64,000 nucleotides of DNA from the NCBI RefSeq assembly GCF_000017405.1, contig NC_009668.1, positions 1,452,001-1,516,000 on the forward strand, read 5' to 3'. The position numbers and the translations under genes are program-made. The DNA is from Brucella anthropi ATCC 49188 (GTDB taxonomy: Bacteria > Pseudomonadota > Alphaproteobacteria > Rhizobiales > Rhizobiaceae). The notes beneath the pieces are model-generated. The model saw nothing but the letters and a program-made list of their open reading frames with translations, was not told the origin of the DNA and ran no database searches. Shown in pieces: positions 32,422 through 41,995 of this stretch (within the stretch, counting starts at the first letter, position 1; each line of letters begins with the position of its first letter).

Positions 32422-33629
32422 TCGCCGCCGCTGCAAACGCTCTCTCGGCAGGCGACCCCCTCGCTGCCCTGAAAAGGGTTGCACTACGCGACGATCCGCC
32501 GGCACTGGCGTTGCGCGGCATCGCAATGGCGCAACTCGGCGACTTCGTGCGTGCCCGAGGACTGCTGCGAAGCGCGGCGCGCAGCTTCGGCTCGAAAGAA
32601 ATTGTAGCGCGTGCGCGTTGCGCCGTTGCCGAAGCCGAAATCGCACTTGTTTCGCGTGATCTCGGCCGGTCATTGCAAAGGCTCAATGCAGCCCGGTCGG
32701 CACTTCAAGCGTTCGGTGACCGCAGCAACGCGGCCCACGCCGGCTATCTCGAAGCCCGGCACCTTCTCCTGATCGGCCGTCTTGATGAAGCCGAAGCATT
32801 GCTCAGTCAATTGGATGACAGCGCTCTGCCTCGCGCGTCGCTGGCCGGTCGGGAACTAGTGGCGGCTGGCATAGCCATCCGCCGCATCAGGACCGAACCG
32901 GCGAAAGCAGCTCTGGAACGGGCAAGACAGGCGGCGACAGACGCACGTATTCCGGCGCTCTCGACCGAGGTCGACCGGGCAGCACAAGCATTCGGCGCGC
33001 CAGCAGCTCGCTTGGTAACCTGTGGCAAAGAGCGTTTGCTCCATCTCGAAGACATCGAAAGGCTTTTGGCGTCCGATACACTCATAGTGGATACCTGCCG
33101 CAATGTGGTGCGTGGAGGGACAACAATAGTTCCACTCATCACTCGTCCGGTGCTGCTTAAACTCATGCGCGCTCTGGCGGAAGCTTGGCCGAAGGATGTA
33201 GCACGTGAGACGCTTCTCAAACGCGCTTTCAACGCGCGGCAAGCTGATGCGTCACACCGCGCGCGCCTGCGTGTTGAAGTTGCCCGGCTGCGTGAGGCCG
33301 TCAAACCGCTGGCGACACTGAATGCAACCAGGGACGGGTTTGTTCTGCAACCTCACACCACGCGCAATGTCGCCGTGCTGGTGCCGCACGTAGAAGGCGA
33401 CCGTGCCCAAATCCTAGCTTTGCTCAGCGATGGGGAAGCCTGGTCGAGTTCGGCATTGGCGCTGGCCTTGAACGTGAGCCCACGTACGGTGCAGCGAGCA
33501 CTCGAAGAGCTTGCCCGCGACAACAAGGTCGAGACGTTCGGGCGCGGAAGAGCATGCCGCTGGATCGCGGCGAGTGTGCCTGGATTCCCGACAAGCTTGT
33601 TGCTCCCCGCCACACAGATTTACAGTTAG
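32409..33629 (+). CDS. Helix-turn-helix regulator with N-terminal helical-repeat domain
   Basis: 406 residues from ATG 32409. The first ~200 residues are Ala/Leu-rich helical repeats like TPRs (LAALKRVALRDDPPALALRGIAMAQLGDFVRARGLLRSAARSFG). A middle part with a possible winged helix follows (LKLMRALAEAWPKDVARETLLKRAF, then DASHRARLRVEVARLREAV), resembling OmpR/SARP-type effector domains. A C-terminal HTH reads SSSALALALNVSPRTVQRALEELARDNKVETFGRGRACRW. The subfamily and ligand are unknown to me. It is divergent from the membrane-protein/DUF899 operon and directly upstream of the beta-propeller gene (gap 9 bases), so it probably controls one or both. Confidence 0.65.
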   Translation: MDPLIAAAANALSAGDPLAALKRVALRDDPPALALRGIAMAQLGDFVRARGLLRSAARSFGSKEIVARARCAVAEAEIALVSRDLGRSLQRLNAARSALQAFGDRSNAAHAGYLEARHLLLIGRLDEAEALLSQLDDSALPRASLAGRELVAAGIAIRRIRTEPAKAALERARQAATDARIPALSTEVDRAAQAFGAPAARLVTCGKERLLHLEDIERLLASDTLIVDTCRNVVRGGTTIVPLITRPVLLKLMRALAEAWPKDVARETLLKRAFNARQADASHRARLRVEVARLREAVKPLATLNATRDGFVLQPHTTRNVAVLVPHVEGDRAQILALLSDGEAWSSSALALALNVSPRTVQRALEELARDNKVETFGRGRACRWIAASVPGFPTSLLLPATQIYS

Positions 33630-33638
33630 GATGAAGAC

Positions 33639-34283
33639 ATGAAACACTCAACCGCTGAAATCATCCGTGAATATGGCCCCTTCCCCGATGCAGATGATGT
33701 GGCCGGGGTCAGCTTCGACGGCAATAAAGTTTGGTTTGCAACGGGCAAAAAACTGAATGCTCTTGACCCCGAAAGCGGGGAGATCCTGCGCTCGCTCGAC
33801 GTCGCGGCCGATGCGGGAACCGCGTTCGACGGCGAGCACTTGTTCCAGATCGGTGATTCCGTCATCCGAAAGATCGACCCCAAGACCGGGGAGATAGTCG
33901 CCACAATACCGGCTCCCGGAAATGGCGGAAACTCCGGCCTGGCCTGGGCAGAAGGTTCGCTCTGGGTCGGACAGCATCGTGCTCGAAAGATACATCAGGT
34001 GAACCCCGAGACAGGAGAAGTACTGCGCACGATCGAATCCGATCGGTTCGTCACCGGCGTCACTTGGGTCGACGGCGAACTTTGGCACGGTACGTGGGAA
34101 GACACCGGGAGCGATATTCGCCGCATCGATCAGAAAACGGGTGCCGTGCTAGAACGTTTGGACATGCCGGACGGAACCGGAGTATCGGGACTTGAATCCG
34201 ATGGCGGCGACCTCTTTTTCTGCGGAGGTGGAAGCAGCGGAAAGGTAAGAGCCATTCGTCGGTCCCGGCATGACATCAAATGA
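33639..34283 (+). CDS. YncE/Vgb-like beta-propeller protein, 214 aa
   Basis: ATG 33639 follows AGGATGAAGAC. The product consists of repeated ~42-residue blades with alternating phrases such as DPESGEILRSLDV, DPKTGEIVATIPA, NPETGEVLRTIES and DQKTGAVLERLDM, the pattern of YncE/Vgb-like or glutaminyl-cyclotransferase-like propellers. Only about five blades are present, so it may be short or incomplete compared with seven-bladed relatives. No signal peptide is visible, which argues for a cytoplasmic protein. It follows the HTH regulator gene and precedes a 590-base non-coding region. Its function is unknown. Confidence 0.65.
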   Translation: MKHSTAEIIREYGPFPDADDVAGVSFDGNKVWFATGKKLNALDPESGEILRSLDVAADAGTAFDGEHLFQIGDSVIRKIDPKTGEIVATIPAPGNGGNSGLAWAEGSLWVGQHRARKIHQVNPETGEVLRTIESDRFVTGVTWVDGELWHGTWEDTGSDIRRIDQKTGAVLERLDMPDGTGVSGLESDGGDLFFCGGGSSGKVRAIRRSRHDIK

Positions 34284-34873
34284 GCGCATCGTAGCGGAAG
34301 CGCCGGTATAGGCTGAGTGCTGTTCGGGGCACTACTACATCCGACAGCTGGACATAATGAGCGAAAGCCTTCGCCATATGCGTTCATTGTAAACAAAAGG
34401 GTCAATACGATCAGACTAATTGCAACAGGTTGGTGCATGACGAATGGGCATCCAGACAGGGAAGCCGATGGCCCACGACAAGCCTGACGCCTATCGTCTC
34501 ATGTTGGGGCGATTTGAAAGCATCCCTCAGCTTCGTAGACCGGCTAACACTGGGAGGCGCATCGCCGCTTGTCATACCAGAAGCCGCCCTCGCCTTTTCG
34601 TAAGCTGACAATCCTGTCGAAGTCTGCCTGTCACCGATTTGATTTCATCTGCAGTTTCCTTAACTGCTGACCCACAAATTGAAGTGCGAACTCATAGATG
34701 CCTTCATAAGAGATTTTCTTTTTATGTTGTGTAACAATGCCTTATGGAAACTCTTCTTACTCTCAAATACAATTGGCACCATCATTTGACATTAGTCAAA
34801 TCGTATGCTTGTCGTGTTGATTGAAAGACTTTTCTGTGCAACTCAGTCACAACAGAGACAGTAGGAAACGAGT
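34284..34873. other. 590-bp intergenic region at the end of the accessory block
   Basis: No convincing gene. The left part may hold decayed coding sequence. The last 90 bases contain a perfect dyad (34784-34801), probably the operator of the SorC gene. The composition becomes A/T-rich from 34700 onward. Confidence 0.45.
34784..34801. promoter_or_regulatory. Dyad operator upstream of the SorC regulator
   Basis: ATTTGAC and GTCAAAT are perfect inverted copies around ATTA, 73 bases before the regulator start. The TTTGACATT core recurs at 41751-41764 and, as TTGACATT, at 41996-42009 between the two ABC transporter blocks, which suggests one regulator for all three. Confidence 0.6.
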
Positions 34874-35854
34874 ATGACATCGGGCGCTCAAACACCGTCT
34901 GCGCATGCCATCCCGGCCGAGTTCGATGACGCCATCGTCTGGGCGGCATGGCTCTATTACGAGAACCAGCTGACCCAGAACGAAATTGCACAAATGATTG
35001 GCGTTTCACGCGCAACCATAGTTAACTATCTGCAGGAAGCGCGGCAAAGAGGCGTTGTACGCATCCTGATGAATCCTGAAATCGCGACACGCACGCATAT
35101 CGCACGTAAATTGGCTGCGCGGTTTGGATTGTCGGAAGTGCTCGTCATTCCATCGGAAAAATCATTCACGACAGAAACGCGTCTGAAAACGCTGGGCGCA
35201 GGTGGTGCACGTTTGATGGAACGCATAGTCAAGCCAGGCCAAACCATCTGTGTTTCATGGGGACGCACAGTACTCGCCGTCGCGGACGCTATTTCATTGC
35301 CGCAAGCCATGGAAGGGGTGGTCGTAGTGCAGGTCACTGGTTCCTCCATCGGCAAAAGAGAGTTTTCCGCTGAGCTTTGCACATCGATCATGGCGCGAAA
35401 CATGGGAGCAACCAGCGTCAATATGCTGGCTCCGGCAGTGCTGAGCACGGCCAAGCTACGGGATGCCCTTATGAGCGAACCCGTACTCCAACGACAGTTC
35501 GAACTGATCGGCCAGGCCAATATGATCGTGTTCGGTGTCGGCGGCCTGGCCGCCGACAGCACGATGCGCATAGCCGATGTGACCAGTAATGAAGAGATTG
35601 ATGCTTATGCTCGTGAGGGGGCCGCAGCGGTCCTGATATGCCGCTTTCTTGATCGCGACGGTAACCAAATCGTCCGCGAATTCGACCAGCGCGTTATCGG
35701 CATCGAACTGGATGAACTGCGTGGTGTGCCAACGAGGCTCTGCGTTGCGGGTGGAGTCCAGAAGGTCGAAGCGATCCGCGCTGTTCTAAAGGGTCGTTAC
35801 GCCACGCATCTGGTTACTGATATGGACGCCGCCGAACAGCTTCTTGCTGATTAG
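34874..35854 (+). CDS. SorC-family sugar-responsive regulator
   Basis: 326 residues. The N-terminal HTH is YYENQLTQNEIAQMIGVSRATIVNYLQEARQRGVVRI, and the large C-terminal domain has the NagB-like sugar-phosphate-binding fold with GQTICVSWGRTVLAVADA, ELCTSIMARNMGA and IGIELDELRGVPTRLCVAGG. SorC regulators (such as LsrR and SorC) bind phosphorylated sugars and repress or activate uptake operons. The neighbouring operons encode two sugar ABC importers and several sugar kinases. Its N-terminal half is closely related in wording to the SorC part of the fusion protein at 48358, so the two are probable paralogues. A dyad operator precedes the gene. Confidence 0.88.
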   Translation: MTSGAQTPSAHAIPAEFDDAIVWAAWLYYENQLTQNEIAQMIGVSRATIVNYLQEARQRGVVRILMNPEIATRTHIARKLAARFGLSEVLVIPSEKSFTTETRLKTLGAGGARLMERIVKPGQTICVSWGRTVLAVADAISLPQAMEGVVVVQVTGSSIGKREFSAELCTSIMARNMGATSVNMLAPAVLSTAKLRDALMSEPVLQRQFELIGQANMIVFGVGGLAADSTMRIADVTSNEEIDAYAREGAAAVLICRFLDRDGNQIVREFDQRVIGIELDELRGVPTRLCVAGGVQKVEAIRAVLKGRYATHLVTDMDAAEQLLAD

Positions 35855-35893
35855 AGGGCGAGCCGATTTTCGACCGGCCCACCATCCGTCAGT

Positions 35894-36838
35894 TTATTGA
35901 TGAACAGGCACGGTGTTCATGAACGTAAGCGTATCATCGAACGAACGGATACCCGCATCTGAACCGAGTCCCGTCGCGACCAGCGCTGCGGACGCCTGAG
36001 CGAAATTCAAAGCAGTTTTCAAGTCCATCTTGCGACGCAATGCTGTAATGAATCCGGCGTCAAAAGCATCACCGCATCCGGTCGTGTCAACAACCTCAAT
36101 CCGGAAAGCAGGTTGACGCACGATTTCTCCCGATGCGTCCATGAAACAGACACCGTCGCCACCCAGCGTGAACACGCAATGCTTCACACCGCGTTCGAGG
36201 AAGAATGCTCCCGCGCCTTCGGCATCCGCTGCCCCCGAAATCTGCTTCGCTTCCTCGATGGACGGCATGAAGTAATCGATATGTGGGAAGAGTGGAGCGA
36301 TAAGGTCAAGCGTGCCATCATTCGCGCCAAGCAGATCAAAGGTTGTCGTCCTTCCGCGCGCCTTTGCTTCGGCAAGCAACTTACGGCTCGGTTCGCCGTC
36401 GAGCTTTGCCAGCAGGCCGGTGCCTCCCAGGTGAATGATCGGTGGTTCCAGCACTGCATCCAGCGCATCGTCGGCGATCTCGAAATGATCGGATGCACCA
36501 CGTGCATGCAAAGCCGGGCGCTCGCCGTTGCGGCGGATATTCAGAATCGTCGATGATGTTGGCACGCCTCTAAGACGCTGCATCTGTGCCGTATCGACCC
36601 CAAAACGTTGTAGCGTCGCGATAACAAAATCGGCCTTCTCATCGTCGCCAACTGCACCCACAGCCAGACAGTTGAGACCGAGTTTGGCTAGGTCCACCAC
36701 CGTACCGCCGGCGGTGCCTGCAACGGTCAACCGAATTTCATCTATAAACTCAACATTTCCGCCTGGCGGAATTGCATCGACCGGCCGACCGAGCACATCA
36801 AGAATATAAAGCCCGACGACAGACACATCGTGTGACAT
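35894..36838 (-). CDS. PfkB-family carbohydrate kinase
   Basis: ATG 36838 follows GGGAGG; the in-frame Met at 36874 is rejected for lack of a site. The 314-residue ribokinase-like protein has the N-terminal substrate region (IPPGGNVEFIDEIRLTVAGTAGGTVVDLAKLG), the middle GGTGLLAKL part and the C-terminal ATP/anion-hole motif VDTTGCGDAFDAGF with the catalytic Asp in GCGD. It phosphorylates a sugar or related alcohol taken up by the ABC importer encoded upstream on the same strand. It is the last gene of the leftward operon permease - binding protein - ATPase - permease - kinase and is convergent with the SorC gene. Confidence 0.9.
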   Translation of the reverse strand: MSHDVSVVGLYILDVLGRPVDAIPPGGNVEFIDEIRLTVAGTAGGTVVDLAKLGLNCLAVGAVGDDEKADFVIATLQRFGVDTAQMQRLRGVPTSSTILNIRRNGERPALHARGASDHFEIADDALDAVLEPPIIHLGGTGLLAKLDGEPSRKLLAEAKARGRTTTFDLLGANDGTLDLIAPLFPHIDYFMPSIEEAKQISGAADAEGAGAFFLERGVKHCVFTLGGDGVCFMDASGEIVRQPAFRIEVVDTTGCGDAFDAGFITALRRKMDLKTALNFAQASAALVATGLGSDAGIRSFDDTLTFMNTVPVHQ

Positions 36839-36907
36839 GAAAAACCTCCCAGAAAATGCACAAGACCGCATCAAGAGCGCTTAAGCCAAAGCGCGATTAT
36901 TTTGGTT

Positions 36908-37939
36908 TCAGCCGCGATCACGCAAAGCAAAGATTGTGCCAGCAAGCAGAATGAAAATACCTACGATAGCGAGCTGCAGCGTGCTTGGAATGCCAACAAA
37001 AATCAGCACATTACTGACAATCGTGATGAGAAGCACGCCGAGTAACGTCCCTATCACTGAGCCTGAACCGCCCGTGATACGCGCTCCGCCCAGCACAACG
37101 GCGGCGATAATTTCAAGCTCCATACCTGCAAGGTCAAAAGGATTTGCAAGACGATTGCTCGAAACGTGCACGACGCCCGCAATGCCCGCCAGAAGGCCCG
37201 CATAAGCAAAGACGAAAATACGCACACGGAAAAGGTTGACACCCAGTCTTTCGGCAATGCCCGGATTGCCGCCAACCGCAAAAATCGCGCGTCCCATCAG
37301 TGTCCGCTCAAGAATGAACCACGTCACGAGGGCAGCAGCCACAAGAACCAGAACCGTCGCCGGTAGAACGGAGACGACACCATTCGATGCATGATGGGTG
37401 AAGAGTGATGTCTTGCCAAATGCATCCATCGCCACCGGAATATTCATGAACAACGCGGTCCCGACAAAGGTCAGCAGAAAGCTGCGGATCACGTATTGCG
37501 TGCCGATGGTGACGATAAGCGAAGGCGCTTGCAGCTTCTGGACCAGCAGGCCGTTCAGCGCCCCGAAAGCAGCCCCCCCAATTGCCGCAAGGATCAGAAT
37601 GATCGTCATCGGCATTTCGGGGAACCAGTTCGTAACCAGCATGGTAAGAGCGTACATCACAAAGGCCGCAATTGCGGTGAACGAGACGTCAATCCCGCCC
37701 GAAGCCAGCACGACCAGCACGCCCATCGCAAACAGTCCGCGCACGACGGAAGCGCGTAGAATATCCACGATATTGCTCATTTGCAGGAAATCAGGATTGG
37801 CTGCGATCACGACGACGCAGGTCACGATAATCAAAAGAAGCGTGAACATTTCAGGTCTGCGGCCCATCATATCCCAGAGCCGCGCACCAATACCGGGCTG
37901 ACCTTTGTCCGTAACGTTGGCTGATACGATCTCGGTCAT
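36908..37939 (-). CDS. Sugar ABC importer permease (RbsC/LsrD-like)
   Basis: 343 residues with about 8-10 membrane helices and the RbsC family signature LAGMELEIIAAVVLGGARITGGSGSVIGTLLG near the C-terminus, including the EAA-like coupling segment. It overlaps the ATPase gene upstream by 4 bases. Together with the other permease at 40674 it should form a heterodimer, as in Lsr or rhamnose importers, since only one ATPase and one binding protein gene lie in this operon. Located in the inner membrane. The substrate is unknown. Confidence 0.92.
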   Translation of the reverse strand: MTEIVSANVTDKGQPGIGARLWDMMGRRPEMFTLLLIIVTCVVVIAANPDFLQMSNIVDILRASVVRGLFAMGVLVVLASGGIDVSFTAIAAFVMYALTMLVTNWFPEMPMTIILILAAIGGAAFGALNGLLVQKLQAPSLIVTIGTQYVIRSFLLTFVGTALFMNIPVAMDAFGKTSLFTHHASNGVVSVLPATVLVLVAAALVTWFILERTLMGRAIFAVGGNPGIAERLGVNLFRVRIFVFAYAGLLAGIAGVVHVSSNRLANPFDLAGMELEIIAAVVLGGARITGGSGSVIGTLLGVLLITIVSNVLIFVGIPSTLQLAIVGIFILLAGTIFALRDRG

Positions 37940-39504
37940 TGTGCCACTTCCTTCGACGTGCTGGCCATGGATTGGTAGATGGCATCTTCGGTCAGGCCTT
38001 CGGCAGCATGTGCTGCAACGATACGGCCCTGACGCATGATGAGAATGCGGTCACAGTTCTGCAGAAGCTCCGGCAGGTCGTCGCTGATGATGATGACGCC
38101 CATGCCATCATCGGCTAGGCGCTGGATGATGCGGAAGATCGTATCTTTCGAACCGACATCGACCCCGACTGTTGGCCCATGCAGAATTAACAGTTGCGGG
38201 TTAATGGTCAGCCAGCGACCGATCAAAACGCGCTGTTGATTGCCCCCCGATAAAGACAGTACCGGTATGGTGACATCCGGCGCTACAATCTGAAGATCCG
38301 CGACACTTTCCTCCGCAACACGGCGTGCGCGACGATCACTGATGATGCCTAGTGCATTGCGCAGGCGATCGAGGATCGGCAAGGTGATATTATCCTGTAT
38401 GGGCTTTTCGAGGAAAAGGCCTTCCGTCAGCCGATCTTCCGGCACATAACCGATGCCATATTCAATGGCCTGTGCCGTCGATTGTGGTGCGATTTCGCGC
38501 CCGTTCAGGCGTACCTTACCATTCGTTGCCGGTTTGACGGCAGCAAGAGCAAGCGCAAGCTCGTTACGACCAGAATCCAGCAGTCCCGTGACACCGAGTA
38601 TCTCGCCTTTTCTGAGACTGAATGAGACATCCTGAAAGGCTTCACCGTCGCCAAGCTTTTCAACTTCGAGCATGACTTCGCCCAGCTTGGGCTCGGTGCG
38701 ATAGCGCGTTTGGCTAATTTCGCGACCCGTCATCCAATGACTGAATTCCGCTTTGCTATGCCCAGCGACGTCAAGTTCGGCCACTTTCAATCCGTCGCGC
38801 ATGATAATTGCACGTCCGCCAAGCAATTTGCATTCATCAAGCTTGTGCGTGACGAACAACACCGCGACACCCTTGTTGCGAAGGCGCTCTACCACATGCA
38901 ACAGATTTTCAACTTCCTGACGCGTCAGCGATGTCGTGGGCTCGTCCATGATAACGAGACGCGCTTCGGACGCAACGGCGCGTGCAATGGCAATCAGCTG
39001 GCGGGTCGCCAGCGGTAGCGTGTCGGTTCGGCGCGAAAGAAACGCCTTGTCGGTTGGTAGGTGCACTTCGGCAAGCGCCCGTCGCGCTGTTTCATTCAGA
39101 AGGGAAACGTTCAATCGGCGAGCAAGGCGCCCAGAGGCTTCAACAAGCTGTTCGGTAAAGGCCACGTTTTCCGAAACGGAAAGATTTGGAAGCAGCGACA
39201 GGTCCTGATAGACGGTTTCGATCCCGGCGCGAAGGGCTCCTATAGCGCCGAGATCGCCAGCACGCGAGCCTATAACCTCACCATCAATCAGTATTTGCCC
39301 TTCATCGGCAGGTTGCGCACCCGAGAGAATTTTGATCAGCGTACTCTTACCGCAACCGTTCTCTCCCATCAGATGGTAGATTTGTCCGGCTTCGATCGTC
39401 AGACTGACGTCTTTCAGTGCCTTCACGCCGCCAAAGGATTTCTTGACGTTTCTGACCTCAAGAAACGGTGGTACAGGATGTGTCGTGGCATTGACGGCGT
39501 GCAT
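37936..39504 (-). CDS. Sugar ABC importer ATPase with two ATP-binding domains (RbsA/LsrA-like)
   Basis: 522 residues formed by two nucleotide-binding domains. The first has Walker A GENGCGKST and LVIMDEPTTS. The second has a degenerate Walker A (GLLDSGRNELALAL, usual in this family), the signature LSGGNQQRVLIGRWL and the B-site replacement LLILHGPTVGVD. Sugar importers of the RbsA type have this duplicated layout. Its start lies 90 bases downstream of the binding-protein gene; the 4-base overlap at its end couples it to the next permease. Confidence 0.93.
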   Translation of the reverse strand: MHAVNATTHPVPPFLEVRNVKKSFGGVKALKDVSLTIEAGQIYHLMGENGCGKSTLIKILSGAQPADEGQILIDGEVIGSRAGDLGAIGALRAGIETVYQDLSLLPNLSVSENVAFTEQLVEASGRLARRLNVSLLNETARRALAEVHLPTDKAFLSRRTDTLPLATRQLIAIARAVASEARLVIMDEPTTSLTRQEVENLLHVVERLRNKGVAVLFVTHKLDECKLLGGRAIIMRDGLKVAELDVAGHSKAEFSHWMTGREISQTRYRTEPKLGEVMLEVEKLGDGEAFQDVSFSLRKGEILGVTGLLDSGRNELALALAAVKPATNGKVRLNGREIAPQSTAQAIEYGIGYVPEDRLTEGLFLEKPIQDNITLPILDRLRNALGIISDRRARRVAEESVADLQIVAPDVTIPVLSLSGGNQQRVLIGRWLTINPQLLILHGPTVGVDVGSKDTIFRIIQRLADDGMGVIIISDDLPELLQNCDRILIMRQGRIVAAHAAEGLTEDAIYQSMASTSKEVAQ

Positions 39505-39593
39505 GGCGAATTCCTGAAATTATCGAATATTCTTTCCAGGACCGCCGTAGTGTGGTCGGCCCCGGAAGTCAGCTTTGGTGCGTTATTATTCGA

Positions 39594-40592
39594 TCAGAAC
39601 GGGAAGTCCTTGTAGTTGGATTTGTCCGCATCGACCCAGGCCTGCCCCTGGATGATGATGCCCTTGCCCGGTCCCTTGATAACAGTCATTTTCTCGTAAC
39701 CCGGTACACCAAGGTCGATACCATCCTTGATCTCCTCGCCCTTCAGAACGAGATCGGAGACCTTGTTCATGACATAGCCAGCGTCTTTCGGATCCCAGAA
39801 GAAGATCTGGTCGACGGCGCCGCTTTCCAGATATGGGCCGGTATCTTTTGGCAGACCGAGACCGTACACACATGTCTTGTCTTGAAGACCGGCCTCCTCG
39901 ACAGCGCGGCCAATCCCGATCACATCGATGGCAGAGGATCCCTGAAAGCCCTTGATATCCGGATATTTGCGGAGAATCTCCTTGGCTTTTTCATAGGCGC
40001 GGTTGGCATCGTTGAACGACTCGTTCTTTTCCGCCACCAGCTCCATGTCCGGATATTGCTTGGCGTTTTCTGCACCAGCATCAACCCACTGATTGTGAGT
40101 CAGGCTGCCCAGTGATCCAACGAAAGAAGTCCACTTACCGGACTTACCCATGCATTCAGCAAGCTTTTCGTTGATGCGTGCGCCGAAAGCCTTGTTGTCG
40201 AAGGCTTCGATATCGACGTCCGTATTGACCAGACTATCGCCTTCATGGGTGATGACCTTGATACCACGCTGCGAAGCGCGGCGCAGTACACCTTCAAGCG
40301 CTGATGGGTCCATAGGCACGATCGCAATCGCTGAGACGTTCTTGGCGACGAGATCTTCGATAATACGGGTCTGCTGGGCGGCATCCGCTTTTGCGGGTCC
40401 GACCTGGCTGGTGCTCACGTTGGGATTATCTTTGCCAAAAGCATCAACCCCTTCGTTCATACGGGTAAACCAGTTTTCGCCGGTAACCTTGACCACTGTC
40501 ACGATGGTGGGCTTGTCTTGGGCAAATGCCGCCCCTGCCACGACTGTACTGGCAAGCATTGTGCCAGCTATTAGTTTGGAAAACATGCTCAT
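39594..40592 (-). CDS. Periplasmic sugar-binding protein (LsrB/RhaS-like)
   Basis: 332 residues with a Sec signal peptide (MSMFSKLIAGTMLASTVVAGAAFAQ; an internal start two codons on is equally good). The mature protein is a type I periplasmic binding fold: TVVKVTGENWFTRMNEG, LVAKNVSAIAIVPMDPSALEGVLRRA and GIKVITHEGDS, then SLTHNQWVDAG and AYEKAKEILRKYPDIKGFQGSSAIDVIGIGRAVEEAG. The wording is close to the LsrB/RhaS group (autoinducer-2 or rhamnose receptors). The ligand cannot be told from sequence. It is the second gene of the leftward operon. Confidence 0.9.
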   Translation of the reverse strand: MSMFSKLIAGTMLASTVVAGAAFAQDKPTIVTVVKVTGENWFTRMNEGVDAFGKDNPNVSTSQVGPAKADAAQQTRIIEDLVAKNVSAIAIVPMDPSALEGVLRRASQRGIKVITHEGDSLVNTDVDIEAFDNKAFGARINEKLAECMGKSGKWTSFVGSLGSLTHNQWVDAGAENAKQYPDMELVAEKNESFNDANRAYEKAKEILRKYPDIKGFQGSSAIDVIGIGRAVEEAGLQDKTCVYGLGLPKDTGPYLESGAVDQIFFWDPKDAGYVMNKVSDLVLKGEEIKDGIDLGVPGYEKMTVIKGPGKGIIIQGQAWVDADKSNYKDFPF

Positions 40593-40673
40593 ATGACTCC
40601 TCCATGAATATAAGCAGATTGTTTCTTTAGGTGTTTGCCAGCATCCTTCATCTCGAAGTTGCCGGCTTTGTTT

Positions 40674-41669
40674 CTATTGTCGTTTTGGTCGTAACCAGTA
40701 ACCCAAGTGCACGCGTGCCGATGCGAGCAACGCGAGAAGCAGAACACCCCAAGCGAGGTCGCGGAAGAAATTCGAAATGTTCATGAAGTTAAACAGGCTT
40801 GAGAGAATCTGCAGCGCGGTTGCAGCCAGCAACACACAGATGACCTTGCCATATCCACCTTCCGGCTTGACGCCGCCAAGAACGGCGATGAGGATAGCAA
40901 TCAGCACATAAGACCCACCGTAATCCCACTTTACGGACGAGTTGCGTGCCGCGATGATAATTCCCGCAACGGACGCGAGCAGGCCGCACAGCGTATAGGT
41001 GATGAGGAGCATGCGTTTCTCATTGATGCCACCGTAGCGCGCTGCCTTGGCGTTGCTTCCGAGCAGCATGAGTTTCACGCCGAAAGGCGTATATTTCAGC
41101 AGAAATGAAAGCGCCGCAGCGATAACCAGAAATAGCGCGAAACACATGGGAATGCCGAGAATGGGCATGTTGCCGAAATTATCCAGCGGCTCGATGTAAC
41201 CCATGCTGACGGCTGAACCGTTAGTGAGATAGACGGCTATGCCGGTAAAAAGAAGCTGTGTTCCAAGCGTAGCGATCAACGGAGTCAGGCGTGCATAGGC
41301 TATTACAACCCCATTGATAATGCCGCCAACCAGCCCGACAACGAGCGCTAGACCAGCGAATACCCATGAAAACAGCAAAGGCGCATCAGCAGCCGGAATG
41401 TAGTGGCGTGTCAGTAAGAACGCGATAATGCCAGCGAGATTTGCTAGCGCTATGCCGGACAGATCGATCCCGCCATTGCCGGAAATCATCGCCAGCATAA
41501 CCCCCAGCGCAAGAAGTCCCAACTCCGGGACCTGTGAAGCCATCGACTGCAGATTATAACTGTCCATGAAATTGGAGCCGGCCAGAAAGCCGCCCGCTGC
41601 CAGAACAGCAACATTGATCAACGCCAGAAATAGCGTCTGTCGATCCAGGCTATTCGATGACACGTCCAT
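40674..41669 (-). CDS. Sugar ABC importer permease (LsrC/RhaP-like), first gene of operon
   Basis: 331 residues with about 9 membrane helices (FLALINVAVLAAGGFLAG, LGLLALGVMLAMISGNGGIDLSGIALANLAGIIAFLL) and the conserved GGSYVLIAILIAVLGGVKPEGGYGKVICVLLA near the C-terminus. It differs clearly from the other permease in the operon, which argues for a heterodimeric channel. It is the promoter-proximal gene; the divergent intergenic region 41670-42070 holds TGACA/TGTCA-type operators. Confidence 0.9.
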   Translation of the reverse strand: MDVSSNSLDRQTLFLALINVAVLAAGGFLAGSNFMDSYNLQSMASQVPELGLLALGVMLAMISGNGGIDLSGIALANLAGIIAFLLTRHYIPAADAPLLFSWVFAGLALVVGLVGGIINGVVIAYARLTPLIATLGTQLLFTGIAVYLTNGSAVSMGYIEPLDNFGNMPILGIPMCFALFLVIAAALSFLLKYTPFGVKLMLLGSNAKAARYGGINEKRMLLITYTLCGLLASVAGIIIAARNSSVKWDYGGSYVLIAILIAVLGGVKPEGGYGKVICVLLAATALQILSSLFNFMNISNFFRDLAWGVLLLALLASARVHLGYWLRPKRQ

Positions 41670-41750
41670 CCTCCCGCTATCGAAGCACCTCTTTGATCAT
41701 CAAACCCTGCCGCCTCCAGACAGTCTTATGACTTGAAGATCAAACTCACT

Positions 41751-41764
41751 TTTGACATTTGTCA
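41751..41764. promoter_or_regulatory. TGACA/TGTCA operator near the leftward sugar operon
   Basis: TGACA-TT-TGTCA (41753-41764) is a perfect dyad preceded by TT. Half-sites TTGTC follow at 41772-41776 and 41780-41784. It lies about 85 bases before the permease start at 41669 and shares TTTGACATT with the dyad at 34784-34801. Confidence 0.55.
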
Positions 41765-41995
41765 GTCACTTTTGTCTCTTGTCAATATATTTCCCCCATT
41801 CAACGAGATCCTCTAAAAATGGAGCTGCAGGCTGAAACAGCCGAGCACATAGCAACACGCTCTGTCGAAGCCTAACAAGCGCGCAGAACTGCGCTAACAA
41901 ATTGAATAGAAACGATCATTCATGCCTCCCAGTCCTTAGCCCGGTTATCAAAGGCCAGCGTTTCTCCCCTTTTTTTTACTTTCATACCGCATGGG

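Noticed and set aside
22675..34873. Search for a direct repeat of the tRNA-Thr 3' end as the right attachment site
   Set aside because: No copy of the T-arm/acceptor sequence was seen downstream within the window, so island ends cannot be stated.
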